Origin: Siphonodentalium dalli
Lineage: Eukaryota; Mollusca; Scaphopoda; Gadilida; Siphonodentaliidae
Direction of reading: 5' to 3'
Length of the DNA stretch: 64,000 nt
Assembly: GCA_032622095.1 (NCBI GenBank)
Contig: CP136068.1
Coordinates: forward strand, 159,921,465 to 159,985,464
This document shows positions 26,396-38,105 of this stretch, one piece after another. The first letter of the stretch is position 1, and each line of letters starts with the position of its first letter. The translations under genes were made by a program, and so were the position numbers. Under the pieces are notes generated by a model that saw nothing but the letters and a program-made list of their open reading frames with translations, had not been told where the DNA came from and searched no databases.

Positions 26396-29300
26396 TGATA
26401 TATATCGACCGATACAATCGCCATGTTAATCCTTTATTACTAAATGGATTATCCCAGTCAGATAACAAGTATACTTCGGAATGTTCTATTGATGATTCGC
26501 ATGGATGTACATGTAATATAAACATACCACAGTTAAATAAAAGTACATAAAGAGTCATATTTATTCAGAAAAATGTTAAGATAATAAGCAGGTCTGGCAA
26601 TTCTCAAATATAGCTACGAAACATATGGTTATTTTGATGGACGAATCTTGTTGAAAAGAGATACAACAAACAATTACTTAAATATACAAGAACATGCTTT
26701 AAATACACTATTATTAAAAAAAAAAAATTGGCATTTTCATGTATAATTAATCAAATGTTCCAACAATGTTACTTTTGCCTGACAACTGTACCTAATAAAT
26801 GAAAAATAGGTCATATATGGACGGATCTGAGTCCCATACCACATAGCATAACCAATATATAAACAGATGCATGTGCTCAGCTATGCTTCTCTCATATTCA
26901 GCAATCTGGTGCAACCGAAATGTAATCAGTAGTGGTTTCATAAGTTGTAACAACATAATACCCTTCACCCTTAGTTGCAACACTTCACGGAAATGCTTGC
27001 ATGCAATGCAATTTGATAAAATATTTTCCATATCTAAAATATCTACATATATCTATAGTAGCTACACTGTTAAAACAGAACCGTGAATTTTCACGGGAAT
27101 TTGCCGGCAATTTGGGGACCGTTAAAATTTTTACAGCCAATCCGTGAAATTTTCACAGACTGTCCGTTCTTGACTTTACAATTGAACCGTAGAATTAAAC
27201 GATTATGCCGTTAAAAAATTTACAGCAAAACAGTGAATGTTCACGGTCTGCCCATTTATCAGTTACAGTCACACTGTGAAATTCTTAGTATTAGTCTGTT
27301 CATGTACTGACTGTTGTGGTCATTAATATAGGCCTGATGATTGGAAATTGAAAATCTATTCCTTATAATTTCAAATATATTTAGCAATATTGTAAATTCA
27401 ACTCCGGACAGACACATGTATTATGTGAAATGCATATGCAACTAGGGGTTGTTTCATACAACCTTAGTAAAGCTGAAAGTGTCTTTGTATGTATTTCATG
27501 AGTTATCTAACCTGAAAATGTATTAACTTATGAGATATCTTTCTGTGCACATTTAGCTTAACTGCAACTATGCTAAATCTTGCAGTCCAATTTCACTGCT
27601 AATATACATGTATGCATAGTTTGAGTAAGTATAGAGTGTCAATGGAATCTATTAAATAAAACGCACAGACGGTTATCGCATATAGATTACTGCGTTTCCA
27701 GGATAGAAAATTCTTTTAAAAAACATACAAAGACAACTTATTTCGCTTAATAGTAAAATGTAAATATTATGTAGACAAATAACATTTAATGAACCGGATA
27801 AACTGATGAATCACTGACACAACAATCAACATATTCCTCTATCCATGTACTTGATTTTTCCATAACAGTATACATATCTAGAAATTTCCATGTCCGGTTG
27901 GTCTGCCAATGTATTGGCAACAGTATTTCCTCACGAAAATCCAGTTCATTTGAAAGAACATCCGAAATATCATTGAACAACTAAATTAAACACCACCGTC
28001 CTGCAACTGTCAACTTTATATATCAGACAGTGCATCAGTTGTCATCGCATGCTTATAGGAAAGCTGGTTGTCGTCGCTGAGTCTTATATTCGAGTCTTTG
28101 AACTGTCTCGTGTATCATAATATATCAGTCACTTAAATTTCCACAAATCTTGTGCACATTATATTCAGTGCATTTCTGTGCCAGTTCCTATTGAACATTT
28201 TCGATTTATTGGAACCAGCTGACACCAGCAAGACCGGAACAGTCCATAATTCACTAGGATATGTTTGAGATGGTGCTACATGTAATAGACCATAATTGTA
28301 GATACGATATTTCATTGAACCAATCAAGGAATCTGTTCTCCAGTCACACTCGCGCACACACACCCTAGGCATAGTACTGGTACTGGTACTTCGGTTATTA
28401 CACATCAACTTGAGAAGATTGTACCATCCGTATGTTGTGTCCGATATTTGTTCGCAGATACTCGGTTGATGCTAACCTGTGCAAGCTCAGTGTAAGAAAG
28501 CTCCTGAAAGAAAGAATAATTTAATATATTAGTGACTCATTGAATTGCATCCTAATTATGATTGTTATTAGGGTGACATCTTACCTGCCTGCACTTTTTT
28601 CTACGATTCTCGACTTTAAAACCATATTGTGGTATTGTACCAGAGTACATGTAACTTGATTGTAAGAATAATACCTTACCAATTCAAAGACAACAGTCTT
28701 CCAAAATTATACAACATTATTCTCACTGAACCAAACAATGTGAATGTCGCAGTTGGCCTGTTGCCGTGTTGGCTGGTTGGGTCATTCAGTGCACATGCAT
28801 CAACGCGCTTCAAATGAGACATGATAGTACGTAATTGAATTACCTTCTCATGGAAGATGGACTTATAAACATTTGAGACAAACGTAGATGTGGTTATCAG
28901 TGGTTATTGGTTAATATTCAAGACGTTTGCATCTCAAAATTCACGAAAATTTTCATTTCCGCGTTCCATTCGTGAATACTCAAGTACACGGCGAGATGGA
29001 TGATATATTAAAAATCACGGATGTGGACGAGGATTACATGTAGTTATAGTTAGGATATAAAACGGATGCATTGTGATATGCATGTACTAGACAGAAACTC
29101 ACTTTTAAAACAATTCCTATCTCTTTGATCAAATTATGTATACATTGGCATTTTTAACAATAATCACGCTAAGCATCTACTTATTATTTTGTTATTTCTT
29201 TCTTTCTTAATGATACTTGGCAACATATTGAGGTGCTCCCCACACACATGAGGGACTTTCTGACCACCGGAATAAATTTCCATATCGTAAAATGTATGTC

Positions 29301-29617
29301 CGATCATTGTTATTCAACGTGTAACATATATTTTTGAACGTGAATAGAGGGGTTCCGTCGCGGGGGTGAGTTAGACATCGGAACAGGGATGGCACCAGTA
29401 TTCCACCGACGCAAGGGCTATAATATACGATCGATCTCGACCCCCCCCCCCCCTCCGTAATGTTATCTGGCTTACCATTTCACATTTCCTCGACGAGGAG
29501 GAGGAGATGACTAAGCTGTACACCACTTAGTGATACCTCTGTCATTGAAACAGACTGAACTCCCATGTACCTCGAACTGTCGAAGTGTTAGAAATATCTA
29601 ACCTGATATTATGTCAA
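26396..29617. other. Intronic stretch without recognised genes
   Basis: AT-rich sequence. Around 27065-27290 there is a repeat-like segment with several gttaaaa/ttcacgg motifs in both orientations (accgtgaattttcacggg, gtgaatgttcacgg), probably an old inverted-repeat element. A C run lies at 29441-29453. I find no exon with both splice borders and protein-like content. Confidence 0.4.
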
Positions 29618-29794
29618 ACTGAAAAATATATGTTGTTGTTGTCTAAAAACAACATTTCCTCCACTAATTTCTCAAACAATGAGAACAATTTCAACATACA
29701 TGTGACAGAATATGGTTAAAAAAGCATATTCTTGCACTGTTTTCCAAATTTACAACCGTTGGAAACTTTTACCAAATGTTGGGTAGGGTGAGAC
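29618..29794. repeat. Diverged dispersed repeat (partner at 1890-2085)
   Basis: Shares ordered blocks with 1890-2085, including gaaaaatat, tgtctaaaaa, tttcc.cactaat, gagaacaatttcaac and accgttggaa, with indels between them. It is an old repeat of unknown class. Confidence 0.6.
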
Positions 29795-30652
29795 ATTATT
29801 GCCAATCAAAAAATCAAATCATACCGGGAATGGAACAACATAGCGTACTTACCTATGGTAATTATGTGAAGATCGCCACACAACACACAGGAGAAGTGCT
29901 GATCAAATATGGTCGAGAACAAAACAAAGCAACTTTATGGAAGATCGAAGCGCGAAAATGAGAAAATGGTACCGTATCAACAGGCTGTTTAAAACTATTT
30001 CTTAATTCTTAACGATGTGATGGAATGTAAATCTAACAGCGTGCCTGTATAATAGTCTATACCGGTGTGCAATTGATACCGCAAACATGATATGCCATGC
30101 AATACCGACATCGGCATTCATGTACAGATAGTCGCAATTCATGTTGATTAGTTGTGACAGCTATATAGCTTTGTCCGTAAAAACTGCTGGGAGCTGTAAA
30201 TTGGTAATGAATGGAATCTTTGTGCTAACGCATGCATTTCTACAGCTTGAAGCTGTAAATTGGGGTCCAGTTTACAGCTCGTTGTATGAGTGTATAATTG
30301 GGAATTGCCAGACCTGATAAGTTCAACATACGACATATGGTTGTTTGTTCAACGTATTATCTGAACATGTCCGAGAGAACAACTTCTCGTTAATGACGTT
30401 TAGTATAGACCGATTAAAGAACGTTGTTTTAAAGCTATGTTACCCACAACCATGCATATGCAACGGTCGACCAACATTTAGGTTGCTCAGATCACATAGC
30501 ACGATCTAATCCTCAACATTTCCAAATACCGTTTTCTCCTACTACAATTTTGTCGAAATGGAACGATATAATTCTTGGGCGACATGATCTCATTATTATG
30601 TGTACTCCATTTGCTGTTGCCAAGTGTATAACTGTTTATTTCCCCGTTTCAG
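29795..30652. other. Intronic stretch upstream of exon 3
   Basis: No exon seen until the acceptor at 30651-30652 (tttccccgtttcag, a strong polypyrimidine tract). Confidence 0.4.
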
Positions 30653-30716
30653 TTTTACAATGGGTCGACGCTGTAGTTACTTTCTCAAGCGAATATTACA
30701 CAGATACCGAACCAGA
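30653..30716 (+). CDS. Exon 3: start of FBXL4-like beta-sandwich module
   Basis: A 64-bp exon. The acceptor tttccccgtttcag is strong and the donor is GA|GTGAGT at 30717. It starts with two codon bases, so the G at the end of the EGF exon completes GTT. It ends with GA, which the C of exon 4 completes to GAC. It encodes LQWVDAVVTFSSEYYTDTEP. The 'W...V..FSSEY' opening followed by the exon 4 sequence is how the N-terminal module of the FBXL4 type begins. Reading past the donor gives GAG-TGA, an immediate stop, so this donor must be used. Five tandem copies of the donor region follow. Confidence 0.8.
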
Positions 30717-30900
30717 GTGAGTATACCCGTAGGGTGTAACACACCGACCGAACCAGAGTGAGTATACCCGTAGATTGTAACACACCGGCCGAACCAGAGT
30801 GAGTATGCTCGTAGTATGTAACACACCGACCGAACAAGAGTGAGTATGCTCGTAGTATGTAACACACCGACCGAACAAGAGTGAGTATACCCGTAGTATA
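30707..30900 (+). repeat. 41-bp minisatellite made of exon 3's splice donor (5 copies)
   Basis: Units start at 30707, 30748, 30789, 30830 and 30871. Each contains the last coding bases ccgaaccaga (ccgaacaaga in the last two) followed by gtgagtat, then a cgtag..tgtaacacac tail. GTGAGT donors therefore stand at 30717, 30758, 30799, 30840 and 30881. The 41-bp period is not a multiple of three, and retained sequence would hit the TGA at once. Only the first donor gives an intact protein; the others are decoys or routes to truncated transcripts. Confidence 0.93.
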
Positions 30901-32995
30901 AACGCGATCATATGCGCGTCTAAAGAGTTAACCTTCTGGAAATGTGACTCCTGAATACCATTCTAGTTTGACGGGGGATGTAACGTCGTGAATGCACATC
31001 ATAAATGATTTACGGCCAATGGCGTATGCATACAATGGTATATGTATTAAATTGTAGTTTTGTGCCGTACCAAAGGGTTTCTGAATTTTCTCACTTCTCA
31101 CAGACAGCTCTTAATAACGGTAGTTCGATAGGCTTATGCACAAAATCATCATGGTGGATACGTTAATGTCACCATGGTTTATTTTCTACAGAGATAAATG
31201 GATCTACGTTAATTTAGCCTGTTATGTTCACCAAAATTATCAACTGTGATCATTTTATGTCTTAAAAACGTGGCTACCTTGGAGTACCTTCGTGAGTACT
31301 ACATACCGTACTATACTTGTCCCGTGGGAAGTAGCAACAACGTTGCTACTCTGTGTTACCTCTCTCGGAACTCTGCATAGCGCTTGTTCGTGTTCTCTTG
31401 ATTACCTGCCCATGTACTATGCGGTACATGTCCAGATATTATGTGGCTTACCAAGTATCTATGCACTATGCGAATACCTGTCCAGGTACTCTGGAATGCC
31501 TGTCTGGGCTGTGTTGAATCTCAAGGCTGAAATCAACATGGTTAGAAAGATGAATTTAATCACCAGGGTGAAAACACGAGTGTCCAATCGCCAGGTTGAA
31601 AACACGGCTTGAATAACCTGGTGCAACTGAAAATAGCTGGCAGCAAAATAATAGTGCACCATGCATTCTTAAATATAACAATGCATATCCCAGCAACACT
31701 TCGTGCTATCATTTGCTTGCAGGACGGTGCATCATATACATCAAATAATCCATGACTCCGCGGATATCTCCAAATGCTGTCATTCGATTACATAATATGC
31801 TTACGATATGATTATACAAAATCAATGCAAAATTACTTTCCGGTTTCTTTTAATATTTATAATTTAGTTACGTTGTTCCGTAACTTGGTAGCATTCAGTA
31901 TTGACGAAGTCATATTTTCTGTAAAATGTTCCAGACATGCTTGGGGGAAACGTGCCGTCAGCGCAATTATAGTTCCGGAATAATGTCTGTTAGTTTAGGG
32001 TTATATGTGAACCGGAAACGACGTTCATTTTAGAAAACCGGCGATTGCAATAATCGTTGATATTTTCCTATTTCCAATGCTGAGACTTCACTCGACTGTT
32101 GACTGTTTGGAACATCGGCGTTAATTGTGACTGTTTCAACAAACATATGCTTATGGTATAATATTACGACCACCCCATAATGTCGCGCGCCGAAAGCGAC
32201 AAAACATGCGATATTAGTGGCATATTTTGTCGCATTCGGTGCGCAACAAAACATTTGATATTCGATGTACCATGATAGTTTTTACCTAGAGTTATATCAG
32301 TGTAACGTCTAGAGGGTTTAAACTGCAACATATATGAGGAAGTGAAAGACACATGTGATTACCTAATGAGTTAAATATTTATTGACATAGCCGACTTAGT
32401 TATAGCAATATTATTTCCCCATTCTGATAACTGTAGAGTATGACACTGGGTATACTCAACAGTTATGTGTGCACATATTAAATAACGAATCGGAATTTGC
32501 TATTGCAAAAAGAGACACAACACCCCAGCTGAGCAATGGGCTGTTATGAAATAGAGTTAACGAAACTATAATATTAATACCACGGAAACATCGTTGTGTA
32601 CCACCATTGACTATGATAATCAGTCATGTTCATGATCTAACAACACATATTGCACATATACCATGTTAAACAACGACTCGATGGAGTGATCGCGAAACAT
32701 ATAAAACACAGATGTAACAATGCTGGGTTTATCGTGATGTCTTTAATGTTCACACTAGCGGGGATAGTGATGGACAATTTATTTGTTTGATAAGTTCCAT
32801 CATATGTTATGTTCCTAATACGTTTGCATATATCAAACAGGAACATGGCATTGTCGGTGATAATTTTAAATATATGGTTTATTGATAAATCAATCGTACT
32901 ATTATGCACACATTGCCACACAATATAGAGTTATGTAGCATACAGTGTATGTACATAAAGTGACATTTGGCCATCGAATTCGAATCCTTTGTTTG
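30901..32995. other. Intronic stretch
   Basis: No exon recognised. At 32182-32244 there is an imperfect inverted repeat (gcgccgaaagcgacaaaaca against tattttgtcgcattcggtgc). Open frames around 31292-31612 have no motif I know. Confidence 0.4.
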
Positions 32996-33310
32996 TGTAA
33001 CCATCATCATCATCATCAACAACATCGTCGTCGACGTCGTCGTTGTCGTCATCATCATGTTCATCGTCCTACGCCCACATTGATATCGGCATCGTCATTA
33101 TAGTCGTCATCAACATCGTCGTCATCTCAGTTGTCTTCATCGTCATCACCGCCCGTCATAGTCGTTGTCGTCATCGTAATCTTCATCGCCTCATCATCGG
33201 TATCATCATCGTCGTCGTCATCAACATCATCCTCACGATGCATTATCATCCTTATTTTTTCGTCAACTTGTAAGTGATCATGTTCAACATCATCATCATC
33301 ATTGCTATAT
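32996..33310. repeat. CAT/CGT trinucleotide-rich microsatellite
   Basis: Imperfect (cat)n mixed with cgt and aac triplets, such as catcatcatcatcaacaaca and tcgtcgtcgacgtcgtcg. It encodes low-complexity strings in several frames (poly-Asp/Met on the minus strand), which I do not treat as genes. Confidence 0.9.
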
Positions 33311-33769
33311 ATATGTCGACCCAACATTTCATCTTCGTCACCCTCATCACTGGAGAATAGCTGGGTATGTGCATATAGATGTGTTCCCTAGAATTGATGC
33401 CACGAGTTGCTCCGGCCGTGATCTTATAAATAGGTAGCTATGCACACCATAAAGATCGATGATAGATTCACAGAGCCTATCATGAAGAAACACATATATC
33501 ATTTACTGGTCGAGAAACATGGCGTGTGGAAATTTATTCTGGTAGGTTCCGCCGCAAATATGGCACAATAGATTGTTATGGAACGGGGCTGACTGAATAT
33601 GCTTACCACAAGTTATGGTTGATATTTCAATTGCATTCAGGACAGATGTGCCGCGAATGGACAATAGTTCGCAACCATACAACGTCTTTGAGAAAACGAT
33701 TGATGACGATATTGTAATAGGGCTGCATTAACTTGTCATACGTCGTCCGACTGGAGATACATGTTTTAC

Positions 33770-34224
33770 TCATTCTACCTGGCATATAATTAGCACTAAT
33801 AATGTTACGTTGAATTTTCCTTGAACGATGCCAAGGTGAACGCACTCTTCGATCTCATTACCGAGAGTCCACAGACGGTTAGCCATGATGTGTTGCCGAA
33901 GAGATTCGTTGCATACATAAACTTGGCTCTTTACGATGGAGAAGTTGAAGCGCCATCTAAGGCTGTATTCGTGACAGATGGCCAGCATGCTATCGAGTCC
34001 TGACGTAGTCATGGAGATGATCGCGATATTGTTAGCTGTGGTTGGACATGTACGCTGTACTGAATGTATTTGCGCCATGTACGTATCGGGTAAGCCTGAT
34101 GAGAAGGTCGTTGATGAACACAAAGTATAAGAAAGGGGGACGTTCCTTGCGAGACAAGAAAAGGGATAGACATACAACCGTTCGCGATCACTCTGCTGGT
34201 ACATACCTTGTCCAATTTAGCCAA
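33770..34224 (-). pseudogene. LINE reverse-transcriptase relic
   Basis: On the minus strand the frame around 33770-34080 reads ...ANNIAIISM, a decayed version of the RT active-site block normally (Y/A)DDIAL. It continues CHEYSLRWRFNF, KSQVYVCNES, NRLWTLGN and HLGIV. These are the successive palm/thumb blocks of CR1/L2/Jockey-like non-LTR retrotransposons. The upstream part (QGTSPFLILC...) is in another frame, so there is at least one frameshift. Both catalytic aspartates read as asparagine. It is a fragment with no endonuclease domain seen and is certainly inactive. It lies in the intron of the EGF gene, in the opposite orientation. Confidence 0.7.
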
Positions 34225-34976
34225 TTGTCAGCTCTACATAACATGTTAAACGGACATGGCTCATTTGAACTTCCAATTTGTTTACGTAGTTTGGAGCGAC
34301 GGATACGATAGGTCGAAGGTCGATAAATAAACGAACTATTGATATACTGCTTCATATGCTCTGAAAACAGTTGCCAAGTCGAGTCTTTTTTTTTCAGCCG
34401 TTCTCATCTTTTCGCCAGAAGTCAGACACACGCTCATTATTGCTACCATATCAGGAATAGACTACCATGGAACGCTCTTATCTGTTCCATGTCGGGAAAT
34501 CGGGTTGCCGTCTGAAGATACGGCCAATCTTAAACTGTACCTTGTATGATACGTGCTGCAATATCGGTATATGACTAGATTTATTGGTGAATTGTTATGA
34601 TCTTACAAATGTTCGATCATAGCTACCCAATGTATTTAAAAGTTTGTCCGTTTAATTGGCAAGCGGCGAGTCCTAATTTTGTAATGCAAGTGGACGTTAT
34701 TTGTAACTTCCGTTGCCATTTTAATCTAAGTTAAGCAAGTTAACTTCTAAAATTTAGCCAAAATGTCTTTGCTAATGACGTATTTATAGAAATAAATGCA
34801 TGAATCATGAAGAGATGATGTTAGATGTAGCTAATAACATAGGTATGCTCCCATGCCATCGTCAAAAGATTGCCGTAAATTGTAAAATCTGAGACCGATT
34901 TCCAAAATTCAGGGTAAATAAAAATGTGACAAAATAAGACACAGAAATTGTGTGAGAATTGGCACCAATGTTCGAT
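34225..34976. other. Intronic stretch
   Basis: No gene recognised. The segment may include further decayed LINE sequence on the minus strand near 34225-34330, but I could not follow a frame. Confidence 0.35.
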
Positions 34977-35138
34977 ATAATATAATAAATAATGAATGTC
35001 TTGTCGTTGACTATGCCAAAATAGTGGTCATCGAGGAGGAATAGTCCACGAGCCTGCGGCTCGTGGACTATTCCTCCTCTCGGACCGCTATGTTGGCATA
35101 GTCAATTCCAAGCCATTCATTATCTATATAATATACAA
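34977..35138. repeat. ~160-bp near-perfect palindrome (hairpin MITE-like)
   Basis: The centre is at about 35058. The inner arms (gaggaggaatagtccacgag / ctcgtggactattcctcctc) are perfect. The outer arms (gactatgcc / ggcatagtc, aataatgaatg / cattcattat) continue with few mismatches to the AT-rich ends. There is no coding capacity. The shape suggests a hairpin-type MITE or a strong cruciform. I found no clear target-site duplication. Confidence 0.9.
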
Positions 35139-35746
35139 AATTAAATATCGCAGTGTGTAGCAATTCAGAAGACGGTCGCTAAAATTGCGTTTCACTACCA
35201 ATATTGGACAACTATTTGTATACTTGAATAATGCCATGTGAAGGGACTTAATGAAATATTTTTTTATCAGATAATGCATCCTTAAATTGTCGGAACTCAT
35301 TGGGAATTACTGTCCATACTGATAACAGATACATGTTATCAGTACATTACACATATAATTTACTAACAATAATACAGCTAAATTTGAAATTTTCCGTTAA
35401 CAACATATATTGTTGTGAGCCCATGGCTGGATTATAATTTGCAGACAATTTGACCCGAAATCAATAACAGTGACACGGATTGATTCATCCCTGGCGTACA
35501 AGAGTGTGGGGACGCTGAAACATCTTGTCAATTCACTTTACCACACACACATGAACACTTGTTATTATTTTTGAGGCCACAGTTAATTAATTTTCAGTTT
35601 TGCGTTATTCGCCTCATTTACTTTTCAGTCCGATTTTATGATAATAATGCATTTATAATTATAATTATGTATTATTCCCTCTGCAACAGTCAGTGAATCA
35701 TTCCAGAGTTAAGAGCATGACATGGTACAAAATGTGATCAGAACGT

Positions 35747-36130
35747 TCAAAGTGATTCGGTCATGGTTGTTTCTCTACACCTAATATTCAATGTAGATGT
35801 AATTTCGACGCACCTCTCTAGACTCAGGTATATTTTGGTTCCCATGGGAACCAAAACTGGTCCCATAGTTTGTCCTAGTATGGGAACCAAACGGAGACCC
35901 AAACATACATGATTTGGTTCTCCGCGAAGAACCTGAACCAAATGAAGAACCCAGTACACGTGCATTAGTTTTTCGCGAGGAACCAAAATAAAGAACCAAA
36001 AATGAGGAACCGAACATGTTTTGAACCAAATTTAATAACCTAATATATTAGAAAACAAACATTCTGGTTCCACATGGAACCAAAAGTGTTTCTTATGTTT
36101 TCCTTGAGGTGAGAGCAACCCAATAGTTAC
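35747..36130. repeat. Dispersed repeat with GGTTC/GAACC palindromes
   Basis: Contains many copies of ggttc and gaacc, including the palindrome ggttcccatgggaacc at about 35840-35855. Related pieces occur at 36530-36625 and 45530-45620. It is probably one end of a dispersed element whose other part is described at 36175-36640. Confidence 0.7.
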
Positions 36131-36174
36131 TTTGGGTTCCCCATTTGGTTAATTAAATACCTAATATCAAACAA

Positions 36175-36640
36175 TTATGAGTGGACACAATGCCCCGTGG
36201 CACTATGTATAAGTTATAAGCTCTTTTCGGTGTCTTTGTTTCGGAAAGTTATATTACTTCGTAAATACGTTATATTAATACAGTTATTATTCCATACTTT
36301 ATCCCTGTTTGTGACATGAGCAATGGAGTCACCCACGCCAGCAATCAAATTGTCAGATTGTGTGCATATTACACGAAACAGGCTATGGACATTTGTACAA
36401 TGGTATTTAAAAGGAAACCGCTTGATTTGGTATTCCACACATCACCGTAACCTCAAACGCGTGGACATATTGTTAAATGTTAGACTATAAGACAATTAAT
36501 CAAGGCCTGTTTCCTCACAAACATTGATTATAATTTGGTTCCAGATGAAACAAAATCAGTGTGGAACCAAATTGTTTGATTCTATATTGGTTTTTGGTTC
36601 CCATGGGAACCAAGTTGAGGGCTGTTTTCCTATATTGTAA
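36175..36640. repeat. Dispersed repeat family, copy ending at exon 4
   Basis: Shares ordered blocks with 43394-44400 and 44930-45640: gtggcactatg, agttataagc, tccctgtttgtgacatgag, gtgcatattac.cgaaacaggc, aacctcaaacgcg. It ends with ttggttcccatgggaaccaa and gggctgttttcctatatt. Its end lies only about 15-30 bases before the acceptor of exon 4. Class unknown; no protein coding seen. Confidence 0.75.
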
Positions 36641-36653
36641 TCTATATTTTCAG

Positions 36654-36765
36654 CTGGCGCGCGAGAGAGGTTAAAGGAGAGCCGGACGTCTATCCACTAT
36701 ACGGAGATGAAGCCGGGGCGTGGGCACAGGCGGATACCAGTCTTGATGAAAATCAGTACATAACC
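36654..36765 (+). CDS. Exon 4: FBXL4-like module, with four in-frame donors
   Basis: The acceptor is atattttcag and the first C completes GAC from exon 3. It encodes WRAREVKGEPDVYPLYGDEA then GAWAQADTSLDENQYIT. 'GEPDVYPxYGD...AWA' is the most recognisable block of this beta-sandwich type (known from the N-terminal domain of the mitochondrial F-box protein FBXL4). The first donor, GTAAGT at 36766, ends on a whole codon (phase 0). Three more copies of the exon end plus donor follow at 66-bp steps (GT at 36832, 36898, 36964), each open in frame. The annotated end uses the first donor, which gives the most normal domain spacing; longer forms of 178, 244 or 310 bp are possible. Confidence 0.82.
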
Positions 36766-36969
36766 GTAAGTCAGATCACCGGGGCGCGGGCACAGGCGGA
36801 TACCAGTCTTGATGAAAATCAGTACATAACCGTAAGTCAGATCACCGGGGCGCGGGCACAGGCGGATACCAGTCTTGATGCAAATCAGTACATAACCGTA
36901 AGTCAGATCACCGGGGCGCGGGCACAGGCGGATACCAGTCTTGATGCAAATCAGTACATAACCGTAAGT
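36766..36969 (+). repeat. 66-bp in-frame repeats of exon 4 end plus splice donor
   Basis: Each 66-bp unit holds 18 bases starting at the donor (gtaagtcagatcacc...) and 48 bases of coding sequence up to the next donor. Read through, a unit encodes VSQITGARAQADTSLDENQYIT in two parts (VSQITGARAQ, ADTSLDENQYIT): 22 residues without a stop. Units 3 and 4 share one substitution (gatgcaaat for gatgaaaat), so they were copied from each other. After the last donor the frame runs into TGA (36978-36980). The first unit's GGGGCGTGGGCA differs from the others' ggggcgcgggca (W to R). Confidence 0.93.
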
Positions 36970-37331
36970 CTGGCACCAACTGAACACATTCGCTGAGGCG
37001 AATTAATATTCAAGATGCTAACTAAACATACGTTGTAAGAATGTGTTATACTCAAACTAATTATGTCGAGCTCCCGAACGAATGATACGTCCCACCCATA
37101 GTTTAAACATATTTTATGTAACCACAGTATTGTACACAATTGGGGGTATGGTGATGGAATGTAACGTAAATGATTATACCAGGAATATGGTAGAGGTCCA
37201 ATCTTTTGTTTGAATGATCCGGAAAGCAAATTGAACAATCAATGCGTACGGCGTTAATACAATGTATATATTCAGGCCGTTTTACAGCGCAGACGACGAA
37301 CTGAGCATATTTTCAATAAAATGGTAGCTCA

Positions 37332-38074
37332 CAGGGGTGGCACCAGAAAATCACCGACAGGGGAGCTGTGCTCCCCGACAGGGGGGCTACACTAAATTAC
37401 ACCATATTGCCTGTTGGTATGTGAAATGAGCGCACATAGTGTGTGTGGCGAACCAATGAGGGAGTCGTCATACAGTTTTGCAATACGTCAGCCACAATTA
37501 GCAGATGAGATAACTCATTAAAACCCATGAATTGTTGTGAAAATTCCTATATTCTAGGGAGGCCACTTGTCTTCTGTGTCAGTTCTAATTTCTAATTTCA
37601 TTAGTTGCAAGTGCCAGCATGGTGTTTCACTGTCGGGGATATAGCTAACATGTGGCCATAATGTAGGTACTCAATGGTTCTATAGACCAATGTGGCCATT
37701 GTAACGAATGCCAGAGTAGCCAGCAATGATAAAGCACACATGTTTCAATAGATTTTCATTACCACTAAAACGCTTATGGTGTAACAATACAGGGGAATAC
37801 CCCCGGATTTAATGGGAACATGTGCCATGAATATTTTGTGTGGGATATATTCCGCTGTATGTTCTCTCTCTGACATTTTCACACACTGACAGTCTGTACA
37901 TGATTACTTCATCGTATACACACAACCGACATACAGATAGAAAATCCCCGACAAGTCCTCCCCGACGAGGGGGCTAGAGCTCCCCGACAAGGGGGCTGTA
38001 CTCGTGCAAGTGATTTCCCCACTGAACGGATGTTTTTTTTTGTTATTTTGTATCGAATGTATGTTGTGTCAAAC

Positions 38075-38105
<31 letters not shown>

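Noticed and set aside
26099-26398. 99-residue repetitive frame in the 53-bp minisatellite
   Set aside because: It is a by-product of the repeat unit and matches its period.
33127-33327. Poly-Asp-rich minus-strand frame
   Set aside because: Low-complexity translation of the CAT/CGT microsatellite.
36697-36987. 96-residue minus-strand frame over the 66-bp repeats
   Set aside because: Antisense shadow of the in-frame plus-strand repeat. The plus strand has domain and splice evidence.
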